From contig JAKFDI010000005.1 of assembly GCA_036676235.1 (NCBI GenBank), positions 19,072 through 83,071 of the forward strand: DNA of 64,000 nt, given 5' to 3'. A program made the position numbers and the translations under genes. The notes beneath the pieces are model-generated. The model had not been told where the DNA came from. It saw only the letters and a program-made list of their open reading frames with translations, and made no database searches. The stretch is from JAKFDI01 sp036676235 (GTDB taxonomy: Bacteria; Pseudomonadota; Gammaproteobacteria; Burkholderiales; Burkholderiaceae_C). Positions within the stretch are counted from its first letter, which is position 1. Each line of letters starts with the position of its first letter. Below, piece by piece: positions 33,769-41,911 of this stretch.

Positions 33769-35034
33769 ATGTCCCATCTTGTCGACTCAAGTTCTGCCGG
33801 CGCGGCTGTGAGCCCCACCGTTTCTTATCCTGTGACCGATCGTGTGCGTCACGCCCTGTCGGTCTCGCAGCGCGGCTGTGACGAACTCTTACCAGAGAAC
33901 GACTGGCTCACGAAGCTTGCACGATCCGAAGCAACGGGCGTGCCACTGCGCATCAAGCTGGGCCTGGACCCGACGGCACCCGACATCCACATCGGCCATA
34001 CCGTGGTGCTCAACAAGATGCGGCAGCTTCAGGATCTGGGCCACACGGTCATCTTCCTGATCGGCGACTTCACCTCGATGATTGGCGACCCGTCGGGGCG
34101 AAACACGACGCGCCCACCGCTCACGCGCGAGCAGATCGAAGCCAACGCGCAGACCTACTATCGGCAGGCCAGCCTGGTTCTTGACCCGGCGAAGACCGAG
34201 ATTCGCTACAACTCGGAGTGGAGCGACCCGCTGGGCGCGCGCGGCATGATCGAGCTGGCGGCCAAGTACACGGTGGCCCGCATGATGGAGCGCAACGACT
34301 TCCACGAGCGCTTCAAAGCCGGCACGCCGATCTCGGTGCACGAATTCCTGTATCCGCTGATGCAGGGCTACGACTCGGTGGCGCTCAAGAGCGACCTCGA
34401 ACTCGGCGGCACCGACCAGAAGTTCAACCTGCTCGTCGGCCGCGCGCTGCAAAGCGAATACGGCCAGGAGCCGCAGTGCATCCTGACGATGCCGCTCTTG
34501 GAAGGCACCGACGGCGTCGACAAGATGTCGAAAAGCAAGGGCAACTACATCGGCATCACCGAGCCGGCGAACAGCATGTTCGCCAAGCTGCTGTCGATCA
34601 GCGACACGCTGATGTGGAAGTACTTCACCTTGCTGAGCTTCCGCTCTGAAGCCGAGATCGCGGCGCTCAGGGCCGAGGTGGAAGCCGGGCGCAACCCGAA
34701 AGACGCGAAGGTGATGCTCGCGAAAGAGATCACCACGCGGTTCCACAGCGCCGCAGACGCCGATGCGGCCGAGGCCGACTTCCACAACCGTGCGCGCGGC
34801 GGCGTGCCGGATGAGATTTCCGAGGTCACGCTCGCCGGCGCACCGCTGGGCATCGGCGCCGTGCTCAAGCAGGCGACGCTCGCGCCGTCGAGCAGCGAGG
34901 CGATGCGCCTCGTCGACGGCGGCGGCGTGCGCATCGACGGCGCGGTGGTCAGCGACAAGGGCCTGAAGCTCGGCGCCGGCACCTACGTCGTGCAGGTGGG
35001 CAAGCGCAAGTTCGCGCGCGTGACGATCGGATGA
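33769..35034 (+). CDS. tyrS: Tyrosyl-tRNA synthetase
   Basis: A 421-residue class I synthetase. The HIGH-type motif is PDIHIGHTVVLNKM, the KMSKS motif is exact (VDKMSKSKGNYIGI), and an S4-like RNA-binding domain forms the last 60 residues (MRLVDGGGVRIDGAVVSDKGLKLGAGTYVVQVGKRKFARV). The TyrRS-Z type layout is usual for betaproteobacteria. No ribosome-binding site is obvious before the ATG at 33769. It is divergent from the M23 peptidase gene. Confidence 0.97.
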   Translation: MSHLVDSSSAGAAVSPTVSYPVTDRVRHALSVSQRGCDELLPENDWLTKLARSEATGVPLRIKLGLDPTAPDIHIGHTVVLNKMRQLQDLGHTVIFLIGDFTSMIGDPSGRNTTRPPLTREQIEANAQTYYRQASLVLDPAKTEIRYNSEWSDPLGARGMIELAAKYTVARMMERNDFHERFKAGTPISVHEFLYPLMQGYDSVALKSDLELGGTDQKFNLLVGRALQSEYGQEPQCILTMPLLEGTDGVDKMSKSKGNYIGITEPANSMFAKLLSISDTLMWKYFTLLSFRSEAEIAALRAEVEAGRNPKDAKVMLAKEITTRFHSAADADAAEADFHNRARGGVPDEISEVTLAGAPLGIGAVLKQATLAPSSSEAMRLVDGGGVRIDGAVVSDKGLKLGAGTYVVQVGKRKFARVTIG

Positions 35035-35090
35035 TGCGGCGCCGGGCTCGTCGCGGCGCCGTGTCCGGCCGGTAGGCGAACCCGGCAGAC

Positions 35091-35981
35091 ATGCACCCGA
35101 CGACGTGGCTCAAGCTGTCGGCCGCCGTGGCGGTGGCGACGATTTCGCTCAAGACGCTGGCGTGGTGGCTCACCGGCTCGGTCGGCCTGCTGTCGGACGC
35201 GATGGAATCCACCGTCAACCTCGTGTCCGCGTTGTTCGGCCTCGCGATGGTGTCGATCGCCCATCGCCCGGCCGACGAGGACCACCCCTTCGGCCACACC
35301 AAGGCCGAGTACTTTTCGAGCGGTTTCGAGGGCCTGCTGATCGTCGGTGCGGCGGTTGCCATCATCTGGACTGCGGTCCAGCGCTTCATCCACCCCCAGC
35401 CGCTGCAGGACCTGGGCTGGGGCATCGCGCTCACCGTGGTCAGCTCTGCGCTCAACGGCGTGTTCGCCTGGCGCATGCTCGCGGCCGGGCGAGCCCAGCG
35501 CTCGATCGCGCTCGAAGCCGATGCGCGCCATCTCTTCACCGATGTGTGGACCTCCGCTGGCGTGGTGGTGGGCATCGCGCTCGTGATGCTGACCGGCTGG
35601 CAATGGCTGGACCCGGTGCTGGCGATTGGCGTGGCGCTGAACATCCTGCGCGAGGGCGGCCGCCTGGCCTGGAGCTCGGTCGACGGCCTGATGGACCGCG
35701 CGGTGGAGCCCGAGATCCAGGCGCGCATCGAGCGCACGCTGGCGCAGTTCGCGCACCCGGCGATGCGCTTTGACCACGTGATCACGCGGCGCGCCGGCCG
35801 CCGGCGCTTCGTCGACCTGCACATGCACATGCCGGGGCGGTGGACGCTCGCGCGCGCCGCGGCGCTGCGCTCAAATGTGGAGCAGGCGCTGATGGCCGAG
35901 GTGCCCGGCCTGCGCGCGTCCATCCAGCTGCTGCCGACCGACGTGGAGACGCGCTTCGGCGACGAGGAGCCGCTGCCGTGA
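35091..35981 (+). CDS. Cation diffusion facilitator family transporter (FieF-like)
   Basis: A 296-residue CDF antiporter with six helices and a C-terminal cytoplasmic domain. The TM2 site is LLSDAMESTVNL (Asp and neighbouring residues) and the TM5 site is DARHLFTDVWTSAGVVVG (HxxxD), which suits Zn/Fe/Mn-type members. DEDHPFGHTKAEYFSS is the characteristic loop after TM2. It exports a divalent metal using the proton gradient. Its stop overlaps dtd by one base. Confidence 0.88.
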   Translation: MHPTTWLKLSAAVAVATISLKTLAWWLTGSVGLLSDAMESTVNLVSALFGLAMVSIAHRPADEDHPFGHTKAEYFSSGFEGLLIVGAAVAIIWTAVQRFIHPQPLQDLGWGIALTVVSSALNGVFAWRMLAAGRAQRSIALEADARHLFTDVWTSAGVVVGIALVMLTGWQWLDPVLAIGVALNILREGGRLAWSSVDGLMDRAVEPEIQARIERTLAQFAHPAMRFDHVITRRAGRRRFVDLHMHMPGRWTLARAAALRSNVEQALMAEVPGLRASIQLLPTDVETRFGDEEPLP

Positions 35982-36418
35982 TGGCATTGATTCAGCGCGT
36001 GCGGCAGGCTCGGGTCGAGGTCGACCGCCGCATCGTCGGCGAGATCGCTCAGGGCCTGCTGGTGCTGGTGTGCGCCGAGCCGGACGACACCGAGGCATTG
36101 GCCGACAAGCTCGTGCACAAGCTGCTCAAGCTGCGTGTCTTCGCCGATGACGCCGGCAAGATGAACCGCAGCGTGGCCGATGTGACCGGCGGGCTGCTGA
36201 TCGTCAGCCAGTTCACCCTGGCGGCCGACACCTCCAGCGGCAACCGGCCGAGCTTCACCGGCGCTGCGCCGCCGGCGCTCGGCCAGCGGCTCTACGAACG
36301 TGTGGTCGCCACCGCGCGCTCACTGCATCCGGTGGTCGCTGCCGGCGAATTCGGCGCCGACATGCAGGTGCACCTGATCAATGACGGGCCGGTGACGATT
36401 CCGATCACGCTGCGCTGA
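35981..36418 (+). CDS. dtd: D-aminoacyl-tRNA deacylase
   Basis: A 145-residue enzyme that hydrolyses D-Tyr and other D-aminoacyl-tRNAs. The two signature motifs are present: LLIVSQFTLAADTSSGNRPSF (contains SQFTLA) and NDGPVTIPI (contains the GPVT sequence with its cross-subunit Gly-Pro). Proximity to tyrS is common in Burkholderiales and makes functional sense. The start overlaps the transporter stop (TGATG). Confidence 0.95.
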   Translation: MALIQRVRQARVEVDRRIVGEIAQGLLVLVCAEPDDTEALADKLVHKLLKLRVFADDAGKMNRSVADVTGGLLIVSQFTLAADTSSGNRPSFTGAAPPALGQRLYERVVATARSLHPVVAAGEFGADMQVHLINDGPVTIPITLR

Positions 36419-36435
36419 AGCGCCGTGCCGCCATG

Positions 36436-36464
36436 AAAAACGCCCGCGAGATGCGGGCGTTTTT
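36436..36464 (+). terminator. Strong terminator after dtd
   Basis: A 12-bp perfect stem, AAAAACGCCCGC (36436-36447) and GCGGGCGTTTTT (36453-36464), around a GAGAT loop. The A and T flanks would let it work in both directions, which matters because a leftward gene ends at 36634. Confidence 0.92.
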
Positions 36465-36480
36465 GTCATCAAGCCACGCC

Positions 36481-36618
36481 CGTGGCCCGGGTTTCCCGGG
36501 CCACCAGGCGGCGCCCCTCGGGGGCCGAGTCCGGACACAAACAGTCCTCAGGACTGTTTGTGCCTGACGAGGGGCCGAGCCTCTGGCTCGGCGCGGCCTG
36601 CAAGGCAGGAGCGCAAGC
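36481..36618. repeat. Modular palindromic intergenic repeat (modules incl. B copy 1)
   Basis: Several GC-rich hairpins in a row: a 10-bp stem around TTT at 36481-36503; a 13-bp stem, CACAAACAGTCCT with its complement, at 36535-36561; and GCCGAGCC-TCT-GGCTCGGC at 36573-36591. The part 36526-36606 is the reverse complement of a diverged copy at 40317-40396. The stems differ between copies but both remain fully paired. No coding potential is visible. Confidence 0.85.
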
Positions 36619-36633
36619 GACTGGGGGGCTCAG

Positions 36634-37605
36634 TCAGTCCGCGTACTGCCCCGCCGCCTTGATCACCGGCGCCCACTTGTCGATTTCAGACGCCACGAAC
36701 TTCTTGTGCTCGGCCGGGTTGACGCGTGCGTCGGTCACGATCACGGCGCCCAGCGCCTGCTCGCGCTTGACGAAATCGGCGTCCTTGAGCGCCACCTTCA
36801 GCGCCGCGTTCACCTTGTCGAGCACCGCCTTGGGCGTTCCCTTGGGCGCGTACAGCGCGTGCCAGATGCTGACGTTGAAGCCCTTCACGCCGGCTTCGTC
36901 GAGCGTGGGCAGCTTGGCAAGCGCGGGCGTCGTCAGGCGCTGCGTGCTCGTCACCGCATACGCCTTCACCTTGCCGGCCTCGATCTGGCTGGTGGTGTTG
37001 GTGGTCTGGTCGCACAGCAGGTCCACCTGGCCGCCGAGCAGGTCGGTGATGGCGGGCGCGGTGCCCTTGTACGGAATGGTCTGCATCTCGACCTTCACCG
37101 CGCTCATGTACAGCAGACCGCACAGGTGCGAGGCCGAACCCAGGCCGGCGTTCGCGAGATTCACCTGGCCCTTGCTCGAGGCGAGCCACTTGGCCAGTTC
37201 GGCGTAGTTGTTGGCGGGCAGGTTGGGCCGGCCGATCAGCGTCATCGGCACTTCGTTGATCATGCCCAGGTACTCGAAGTCCTCGAGCGGCTTGTACTGC
37301 AGGTTGCGGTAGAGCGCGGGTGCCGTGCTCATGCCGATGTGGTGCAGCAGCAGCGTGTAGCCGTCGGCCGGCGCCTTGGCGACCTTGGTGGCGCCCAGCG
37401 TGCCGCCCGCGCCGCCCACGTTCTCGATCACGATGGTCTGGCCGCCCAACGGCTTGCGCAGCGCCTCGGCCAGGTCGCGCGCGACCTTGTCGGTCGGGCC
37501 GCCGGCGGAGAAGGGCACGACGATGGTGACGGGCTTCTCGGGGTAGTCGGCCAGCGCCAGCGGGGCGGCGAGCACGGCAGCAGCAGCAAGCAGAACGCGG
37601 TTCAT
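36634..37605 (-). CDS. Bug/TctC-family tripartite tricarboxylate transporter binding protein
   Basis: A 323-residue periplasmic binding protein. The signal peptide ends near PLALA (residue 19). Family motifs are YPEKPVTIVVPFSAGGPTDKVAR, VENVGGAGGTLGATKVAKAPADGYTLLLHH, PYKGTAPAITDLLGGQVDL and a C-terminal LDKVNAALK helix. AAGG seven bases upstream favours the second of two nearby ATGs (37605). Burkholderiales carry many such orphan Bug proteins; ligands are usually carboxylates. It lies downstream of the paaK-like gene and may belong to the same acid-uptake locus, though a 141-base gap separates them. Confidence 0.9.
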   Translation of the reverse strand: MNRVLLAAAAVLAAPLALADYPEKPVTIVVPFSAGGPTDKVARDLAEALRKPLGGQTIVIENVGGAGGTLGATKVAKAPADGYTLLLHHIGMSTAPALYRNLQYKPLEDFEYLGMINEVPMTLIGRPNLPANNYAELAKWLASSKGQVNLANAGLGSASHLCGLLYMSAVKVEMQTIPYKGTAPAITDLLGGQVDLLCDQTTNTTSQIEAGKVKAYAVTSTQRLTTPALAKLPTLDEAGVKGFNVSIWHALYAPKGTPKAVLDKVNAALKVALKDADFVKREQALGAVIVTDARVNPAEHKKFVASEIDKWAPVIKAAGQYAD

Positions 37606-37746
37606 GGGCATCCTTTCGATGCGAGTCGGTGTGGAGCCGAGATTCTCTGCATCGCCCGCGCGTGCGCCATGTCGGGAACTACGTAAGCGGCATTGCCGCG
37701 CTTGCGCCGGCGCAAAAACGGCGGCGCTCGCTGCCGGGTTTGCGGC

Positions 37747-39006
37747 CTATTCGTAACGGCGCGCGTCCTCGATCACCTTGCCGTCGTTGGGTAGGCTGCC
37801 GGGCGCGCACAGCGCGACTTCGCCGCGCAGCTTGGTGATATCGCGCACGGCGTCGGCGACGCGGGCGTCCAGCCCCTCGGGCGTGCCGGCCACTTCGACC
37901 TGCAGCGTCATGCGGTCGCTCGCCATTTCGCCGCTGACCACGAGGCGCGCCTTCGTGACCTCGGGAAAGCGCCGCACGATCTCCGCCACCTGGCTCGGGT
38001 GCACGAACATGCCGCGCACCTTGGCCGTCTGGTCGGCGCGACCCATCCAGCCCTTGATGCGGGTGTTGGTGCGGCCCGTCGGGCAGGGGCCGGCGAGCAC
38101 GGCGGACAGGTCGCCGGTGCCGAAGCGGATCAGCGGGTAATCGGGGTTCAAGGTGGTGACGACGATCTCGCCGACCTCGCCTTCGGCCACCGGATCGCCG
38201 GTGCCGGGGCGCACGATCTCGACGATCACGCCTTCGTCGAGCACCAGTCCTTCACGCGCCGCCGTCTCATAGGCGATGAGTCCGATGTCGGCGGTGGCGT
38301 AGCTTTGCATCGCCTCGATGCCGCGCTGCTGCAGCCAGCGGCACAAAGAAGGCGGAAACGCCTCGGCGCCGAGCGAGGCCTTGGTGAGCGAGGGCAGGGC
38401 GATGCCGAGTTCGTCCGCCTTTTCCAACAGGATCTTCAGGAAGCTGGGCGTGCCCGCGTAGGCGGCGGGCCGCAGGTCGGCCATCGCCTGCACCTGCTGT
38501 TCGGTCTGGCCGATGCCGGCGGGAAAGACGGTGCAGCCGAGCGCATGCGCACCGTTTTCCATCATCGCGCCGGCGGGGGTGAAGTGATAGCTGAAGGCGT
38601 TGTGCACCAGGTCGCCGGCGCGCAGGCCGGCGGCATGCAGCGCGCGGGCCACGCGCCAGTAGTCGCGCCCATGGCCCTCGGGCTCGTACAGGCCGCCGGG
38701 CGAGGCGAACACGCGCAGCGCGCCGCGGCCCGCGGCGGCGCGTGCGCCCCAGCCGATGGTGGCGAAGCCGCCGAAGGCATCGGCCGCGCGCCCGGCCTTC
38801 TGCTGCTCGGCCAGCTCGCTCTTGCGCGTGACGGGCAGGCGGGTGAGGGCTTCGCGGCTGTTCACGGCCGGGGCATCCACGCCGCGCAGGATCTGCGCCA
38901 TGGCGGGCGACTGCGCCTGGGCGTGGGTGATCTGCGTCGGCAGCGCCTGCAGCAGTGCCTGCTCGCGCTGTTCGGGGGCGCGGGTTTCGAGCGCGTCGTA
39001 GAACAT
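37747..39006 (-). CDS. Phenylacetate-CoA ligase-like AMP-forming enzyme
   Basis: A 419-residue adenylate-forming enzyme of the PaaK branch. Motifs are NAFSYHFTPAGAMMENGAHALGCTVFPAGIGQTEQQ, YAGTPSFLKILLEKA, TKASLGAEAFPPSL, the Y-x-T-x-D acetyl-adenylate region (SYATADIGLIAYE), and RFGTGDLSAVL...RIKGWMGRADQTAKVRGMFVHPSQV (C-terminal domain hinge). It would couple an aryl- or acyl-carboxylate to CoA. As the last enzyme of the liv/acyl-ligase block it probably acts on the imported acid; exact substrate unknown. Confidence 0.82.
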   Translation of the reverse strand: MFYDALETRAPEQREQALLQALPTQITHAQAQSPAMAQILRGVDAPAVNSREALTRLPVTRKSELAEQQKAGRAADAFGGFATIGWGARAAAGRGALRVFASPGGLYEPEGHGRDYWRVARALHAAGLRAGDLVHNAFSYHFTPAGAMMENGAHALGCTVFPAGIGQTEQQVQAMADLRPAAYAGTPSFLKILLEKADELGIALPSLTKASLGAEAFPPSLCRWLQQRGIEAMQSYATADIGLIAYETAAREGLVLDEGVIVEIVRPGTGDPVAEGEVGEIVVTTLNPDYPLIRFGTGDLSAVLAGPCPTGRTNTRIKGWMGRADQTAKVRGMFVHPSQVAEIVRRFPEVTKARLVVSGEMASDRMTLQVEVAGTPEGLDARVADAVRDITKLRGEVALCAPGSLPNDGKVIEDARRYE

Positions 39007-39007
39007 C

Positions 39008-39316
39008 TCAGGAATCCTCGTCCGTCCAGCGCGCGAGGCGCTTCTTCACTTCATCGAGAAATTTGCGCACGTCGGCGCTGTTCTTCAGCGTGTGCGTCTC
39101 CCACTCGGGCGAGACGGCAGGGCGCTTCACGAGACGCGCTGCAATGCTGTCGGCATTCGTCGCAAACTCGACGACGCGCTTTCCCTTCAGCTCGAAGCCC
39201 GGCTTGCCGTCGACCAGGCGTTCGGCGAGCGTGCGCAGGTCGCGCAGCTGGCGGCGCAGCCCGACGAGCGCCTCGTCGGGCTTGAATGCCGGCGGCGCGA
39301 AGAAGTCGTCGCTCAT
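39008..39316 (-). CDS. Small conserved hypothetical protein of the liv/acyl-CoA ligase cluster
   Basis: A 102-residue soluble protein, mostly alpha-helical and highly charged (LVGLRRQLRDLRTLAERLVDG, SADVRKFLDEVKKRLARWTDED). No known motif is recognised. It is one base upstream of the paaK-like gene and downstream of livF, so it is tightly linked to the operon and may be an accessory to the ligase. Function is not known. Confidence 0.6.
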   Translation of the reverse strand: MSDDFFAPPAFKPDEALVGLRRQLRDLRTLAERLVDGKPGFELKGKRVVEFATNADSIAARLVKRPAVSPEWETHTLKNSADVRKFLDEVKKRLARWTDEDS

Positions 39317-39375
39317 GTCAGTGATCCATGGCGTTGCGCGCCACCCGCGACGAACGAACCTGGGGCCAAGCGAAT

Positions 39376-39451
39376 GCCGCGGATCCGGCTCCGCCGGTCC
39401 GCTGGCATTGCCCCCTTGAGGGGGCGCGCGAAGCGCGTAGGGGGTGGATCA
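39376..39451. repeat. Modular palindromic intergenic repeat (modules A and C), abutting livF stop
   Basis: Module A (39376-39410; hairpin CCGGCTCCGCCGG) is followed by module C (CCCCCTTGAGGGGG at 39411-39424, then GCGCGAAGCGCG and GGGGGTGG). The element runs right up to, and includes, the TGA stop of livF (complement of 39449-39451). The same A-to-C order is found at 40281-40444, where module B is inserted between them. Confidence 0.85.
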
Positions 39452-40255
39452 TGCCAACCAGCGCTTGCGCCGCTTGTAGCTCTTCACGTCGCGAAAGCTC
39501 TTGCGGTCGCCGCCGCCCATGCCGAGGTAGAACTCCTTCACGTCCTCGTTCTCGGCCAGCGATTTCGCCTCGCCGTCCATCACGATGCGTCCGTTCTCGA
39601 GGATGTAGCCGTAGTCGGCGTAGCGCAGCGCCATGCTGGTGTTCTGCTCGGCCAGCAGGAAGGTCACGCGCTCGCGCTGGTTGAGGTCTTTGACGATCTC
39701 GAACACCTCTTCCACGATCTGCGGCGCGAGACCCATCGAAGGCTCGTCGAGCAGCACCATCTTCGGGTTCGCCATCAGCGCGCGACCGATGGCGCACATC
39801 TGCTGCTCGCCGCCCGAGGTGTAGGCCGCCTGCGAGCCGCGCCGCGTCTTCAGCCGCGGAAAGTAGGCGTAGACCTTCTCCAGCGTCTCGGCCACTGCCG
39901 CCTTGCCGTCGCGACGCGTGTAAGCGCCGGTCATCAGGTTGTCTTCGATGGTGAGGTGCGCGAAGCAGTGGCGGCCCTCCATCACCTGGATCACGCCGCG
40001 CTCGACCATGTCGGAGGTGCTCAGGCGCTCGATGCGCTCGCCGCGCAGTTCGATCGAGCCCTTGGTGACCGCGCCGCGCTCGCCGGCCAGCAGGTTGCTG
40101 ACCGCGCGCAGGGTCGTGGTCTTGCCCGCGCCGTTGCCGCCCATCAGCGCCACGATGCGGCCTTCGGGCACCTGCAACGACACACCCTTGAGCACGAGGA
40201 TCACGTGGTTGTAGATGACCTCGATGCCGTTGACGTTCAGAAGAATGTTGTTCAT
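39449..40255 (-). CDS. livF: Branched-chain amino acid-type ABC transporter ATP-binding protein LivF
   Basis: A 268-residue ATPase of the LivF type. Walker A is GGNGAGKTTTLRAVSN, the signature YTSGGEQQMCAIGRAL, and Walker B MVLLDEPSMGLAPQIVEEVF, with LLAEQNTSMALRYADYGYILENGRIV after it. The C-terminal tail (DRKSFRDVKSYKRRKRWL) is basic and typical of the version found with acyl-CoA ligases in Burkholderiales and Rhodocyclales. The ATG at 40255 is preferred over upstream GTG/TTG codons. Confidence 0.92.
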   Translation of the reverse strand: MNNILLNVNGIEVIYNHVILVLKGVSLQVPEGRIVALMGGNGAGKTTTLRAVSNLLAGERGAVTKGSIELRGERIERLSTSDMVERGVIQVMEGRHCFAHLTIEDNLMTGAYTRRDGKAAVAETLEKVYAYFPRLKTRRGSQAAYTSGGEQQMCAIGRALMANPKMVLLDEPSMGLAPQIVEEVFEIVKDLNQRERVTFLLAEQNTSMALRYADYGYILENGRIVMDGEAKSLAENEDVKEFYLGMGGGDRKSFRDVKSYKRRKRWLA

Positions 40256-40280
40256 GTCGCCCGTCACCAATCAAGCAGCT

Positions 40281-40483
40281 GCCGCGGAACCGGCTCTGCC
40301 GGGCCGCTGGCAGCGCCTTGCAGGCCGCGCCGGGCCAGTGGCCCGGCCCTTCGCCAGGCACGAAAGGTCCACTGGACCTTTCGTGTCCGGGCTCAGCCCC
40401 CTTGAGGGGGAGCGGCGCAAGCCGCTCCGGGGGTGGTCCATCAACTGGGGAGCGGCGTAGCCGCTCCGGGGGTGGTCCATCAG
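40281..40483. repeat. Composite palindromic intergenic repeat (modules A, B copy 2, C, and a tandem C-tail)
   Basis: Module A at 40281-40315, module B at 40317-40396 (hairpins GCCGGGCC-AGT-GGCCCGGC and a 13-bp stem beginning CACGAAAGGTCCA), module C at 40397-40444. The tail GGGGAGCGGCG..GCCGCTCCGGGGGTGGTCCATCA is present twice in tandem (about 40407-40445 and 40447-40483). The second unit contains the stop codon of the binding-protein gene (complement of 40480-40482). It fills the gap before livF. Confidence 0.88.
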
Positions 40484-41826
40484 CTCTGGCAATCCGCCGG
40501 GCTTCTGCGGGTGAGCTTCTTCTCGGCCAGGTACTTGTCGGCAGCCGCCTTGATCATCGGCTTGAGGATCTGTTCATCCGCCTCGAAGTAGTCGGTGGTG
40601 ATGTTCCACTTCTTGCCGTCCCAGGTTTCAATGCGTGCCGCGGTCGAACCCATGTGATCGGCGCACGAGGTGCTGATCGGGCGCATCACGCCCTTGAATC
40701 CCAGCGCGTCGAGCTTGGCTTGCGTGAGGTTCAGGTTCTCCAGACCCCAGCGCACCTGCTTGCCGGACATGACCTGGCCCTTGCCGAAGCGCTCTTGCGC
40801 GCGCCGCACCGCTTCGTGGCTGAGCATCTGGATGATCACGCCGCGGGTGTAGAGCACCGAGCCGACTTCGTCTCTCGGGCCGGTGCCGTTGCCCTTGTCG
40901 TGCACGTGCTTCAGGATCTCCTGCATGACCTTGAAGTCCTGGCCGGAGGTGTTGAGCGCGAGCGCGTGGTAGCCCTTGGCGCCTTCTTCCACGCCCTTCA
41001 CGTCGGGCTCGGCGCCGGCCCACCACACGCCATACATCTTGTCGCGCGGATAGCCGGTGGCCACCGCCTCCTTGAGCGCGGTGGAGTTCATAACGCCCCA
41101 GCCCCACAGCAGCACGTAGTCGGGCCGGCTCTGGCGCACCTTCAGCCAGGTGGATTTCTGTTCCACACCGGGCGCCGTCACGGGCAGCAGCTGCAGATCG
41201 AAGCCGTGCATCTTGGCGCGCTCCTGCAGCAGCGGAATCGGCTCCTTGCCGAACGGCGAGTCGTGATAGACCAGCGCGATGTCCTTGCCCTTGAGCTTGT
41301 CGAGGCCGCCCTCGCGCTTGGCAATCGCCTGGATGATGACGTCGGCGCCGGTCCAGTAGCTGCCCATCAGCGGGAAGTTCCACGGGAACGCCATGCCGTC
41401 CTGCGAGGCCGACAGGCCATAGCCGAGCGTCATCAACGGAATCTCGTCGCCGGGCGCCTTGGCGGTCAGCGCGAAGGTGATGCCGGTCGACTGCGGGTCG
41501 ATCAGGGTCGCGCCGCCGTTCTTGTCCTTCAGCCGCTCATAGCACTCGACGCCCTTGTCGGTCGCGTAGCCGGTTTCGCATTCCTCGAACGCGATCTTCA
41601 CGCCGTTGATGCCGCCGTCGCGCGCGTTCACCATCTTGATGTAGTCCTGCTTGCCGTTGGCCCAGGGCGTGCCGTTCGGTGCGTAGGGGCCGGTGCGGTA
41701 GGAGAGCAGCGGGAAATACTGCTCCTTGGCCTGCGCATTGGCGTCGGGCGCGGCTGCCACGCCGACGAGCCCCGCCGCGAGCATGGCGGCGGAGAGGGTG
41801 ATGCCCTTCAGGGTTCTGAATTTCAT
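40480..41826 (-). CDS. Liv-type ABC transporter substrate-binding protein
   Basis: A 448-residue periplasmic binding protein, longer than LivJ/LivK (about 370). A Sec signal ends near PDANAQA (residue 32). Motifs are LLSYRTGPYAPNGTPWANGKQDYIKMVNARDGGING, CETGYATDKGVECYERLK and HDSPFGKEPIPLLQERAK. Paired Cys (ECETGY/VECYE and SCADH/ADCQ) may form disulfides. This variant is associated with aromatic or dicarboxylate-type acid uptake clusters rather than leucine transport, but the ligand is not known. Confidence 0.88.
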   Translation of the reverse strand: MKFRTLKGITLSAAMLAAGLVGVAAAPDANAQAKEQYFPLLSYRTGPYAPNGTPWANGKQDYIKMVNARDGGINGVKIAFEECETGYATDKGVECYERLKDKNGGATLIDPQSTGITFALTAKAPGDEIPLMTLGYGLSASQDGMAFPWNFPLMGSYWTGADVIIQAIAKREGGLDKLKGKDIALVYHDSPFGKEPIPLLQERAKMHGFDLQLLPVTAPGVEQKSTWLKVRQSRPDYVLLWGWGVMNSTALKEAVATGYPRDKMYGVWWAGAEPDVKGVEEGAKGYHALALNTSGQDFKVMQEILKHVHDKGNGTGPRDEVGSVLYTRGVIIQMLSHEAVRRAQERFGKGQVMSGKQVRWGLENLNLTQAKLDALGFKGVMRPISTSCADHMGSTAARIETWDGKKWNITTDYFEADEQILKPMIKAAADKYLAEKKLTRRSPADCQS

Positions 41827-41911
41827 GTCTGCCTCCAGAGGTGGAAAGAAAGCACCCGTCGGTGCGTGGGAAAACTCTCGCCCGGCAATCGATCCGGTCG
41901 CTCGATTCGGC

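Noticed and set aside
40407..40483. Tandem repeat that might be a short CRISPR array
   Set aside because: Two imperfect units with no spacer of separate origin, made of self-complementary GC-rich sequence; there are no cas genes. It fits the palindromic operon-gap repeats instead.
41849..41862. GCACC-CGTC-GGTGC hairpin between livM and the binding protein gene
   Set aside because: Only five base pairs with no T tract in either direction; it is mentioned under livM but not supported as a terminator.
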